A stretch of 64,000 nt of DNA from Bacillus sp. SD088 (GTDB lineage: Bacteria; Bacillota; Bacilli; Bacillales; Bacillaceae_C): positions 62,001-126,000 of the forward strand of contig NZ_JADIJK010000009.1 in the NCBI RefSeq assembly GCF_017355205.1, in the 5' to 3' direction. Position numbers and translations under genes: made by a program. Each line of letters opens with the position of its first letter. The first letter of the stretch is position 1. The notes beneath the pieces are model-generated. The model was given only the letters and a program-made list of their open reading frames with translations, made no database searches and was not told the origin of the DNA. Positions 63,998-64,000 of this stretch are shown piece by piece.

Positions 63998-64000
63998 ATC

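Noticed and set aside
1-64000. tRNA, rRNA, T-box or prophage genes
   Set aside because: I looked for the characteristic arms, leader motifs and phage proteins and saw none; a covariance-model search would be needed to exclude small RNAs.

Overview
This window reads as a chromosomal segment of a low-GC, spore-former-type Bacillaceae, most likely a salt-tolerant genus related to Virgibacillus, Oceanobacillus or Gracilibacillus. The basis is the A+T-rich sequence, strong AGGAGG-type ribosome sites, many TTG and GTG starts, GbsR-controlled choline-to-betaine genes, a HemY/CgoX-type haem enzyme, YibE/F, DUF1846 and DUF1054 proteins, and GC-rich intergenic hairpin repeats typical of this group. The genus is an inference; there is no rRNA or tRNA to anchor it.

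Left part (1-13.5 kb): a LacI-type regulator, then a choline/osmoprotection island. A GbsR-like choline-responsive repressor and the betA/betB pair (choline dehydrogenase, betaine aldehyde dehydrogenase) bracket a six-gene operon on the minus strand. That operon encodes a HAD phosphatase, a complete UgpBAEC-like ABC importer and a PHP-family phosphoesterase. The two divergent operons carry the same promoter words and the same 22-bp operator-like repeat. I read the island as a candidate pathway that imports a phosphorylated choline ester, releases choline inside the cell and oxidises it to glycine betaine.

Middle part (13.5-39.8 kb): two decayed copies of one insertion sequence (13585-15506 and 38842-39785, each with a 6-bp target duplication) flank a large catabolic block on the minus strand. 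The block contains a 2-hydroxyacid dehydrogenase, a membrane AraC-type sensor-regulator, an LplB/LplC/LplA-type importer, an endonuclease/exonuclease/phosphatase-fold hydrolase with a LamG-like module, four consecutive sulfatase-family enzymes, an enolase-superfamily sugar-acid dehydratase, a NAGPA-type phosphodiester glycosidase, a lactonase-like amidohydrolase and an orphan binding protein. A YibE/YibF pair sits inside it on the other strand. None of the hydrolases has a signal peptide, and the block contains no classical glycoside hydrolase. This suggests that small sulfated or phosphorylated sugars are imported and then stripped in the cytoplasm.

Right part (39.8-64 kb): housekeeping-like genes (DUF1846, DUF1054, a GH5 hydrolase, an MFS carrier, a HemY/CgoX-type oxidase, an ABC ATPase) come first, then a 51-bp tandem-repeat array. 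A second catabolic block follows. It has four large LplA-like binding lipoproteins, a PHP hydrolase with discoidin and CBM-like modules, GntR and AraC regulators, a TIM-barrel sugar isomerase/epimerase, an FAD oxidoreductase with a discoidin-like tail and an LplC-type permease that runs off the window. Three cre-like sites suggest carbon catabolite control. No tRNA, rRNA, CRISPR array or prophage was seen.
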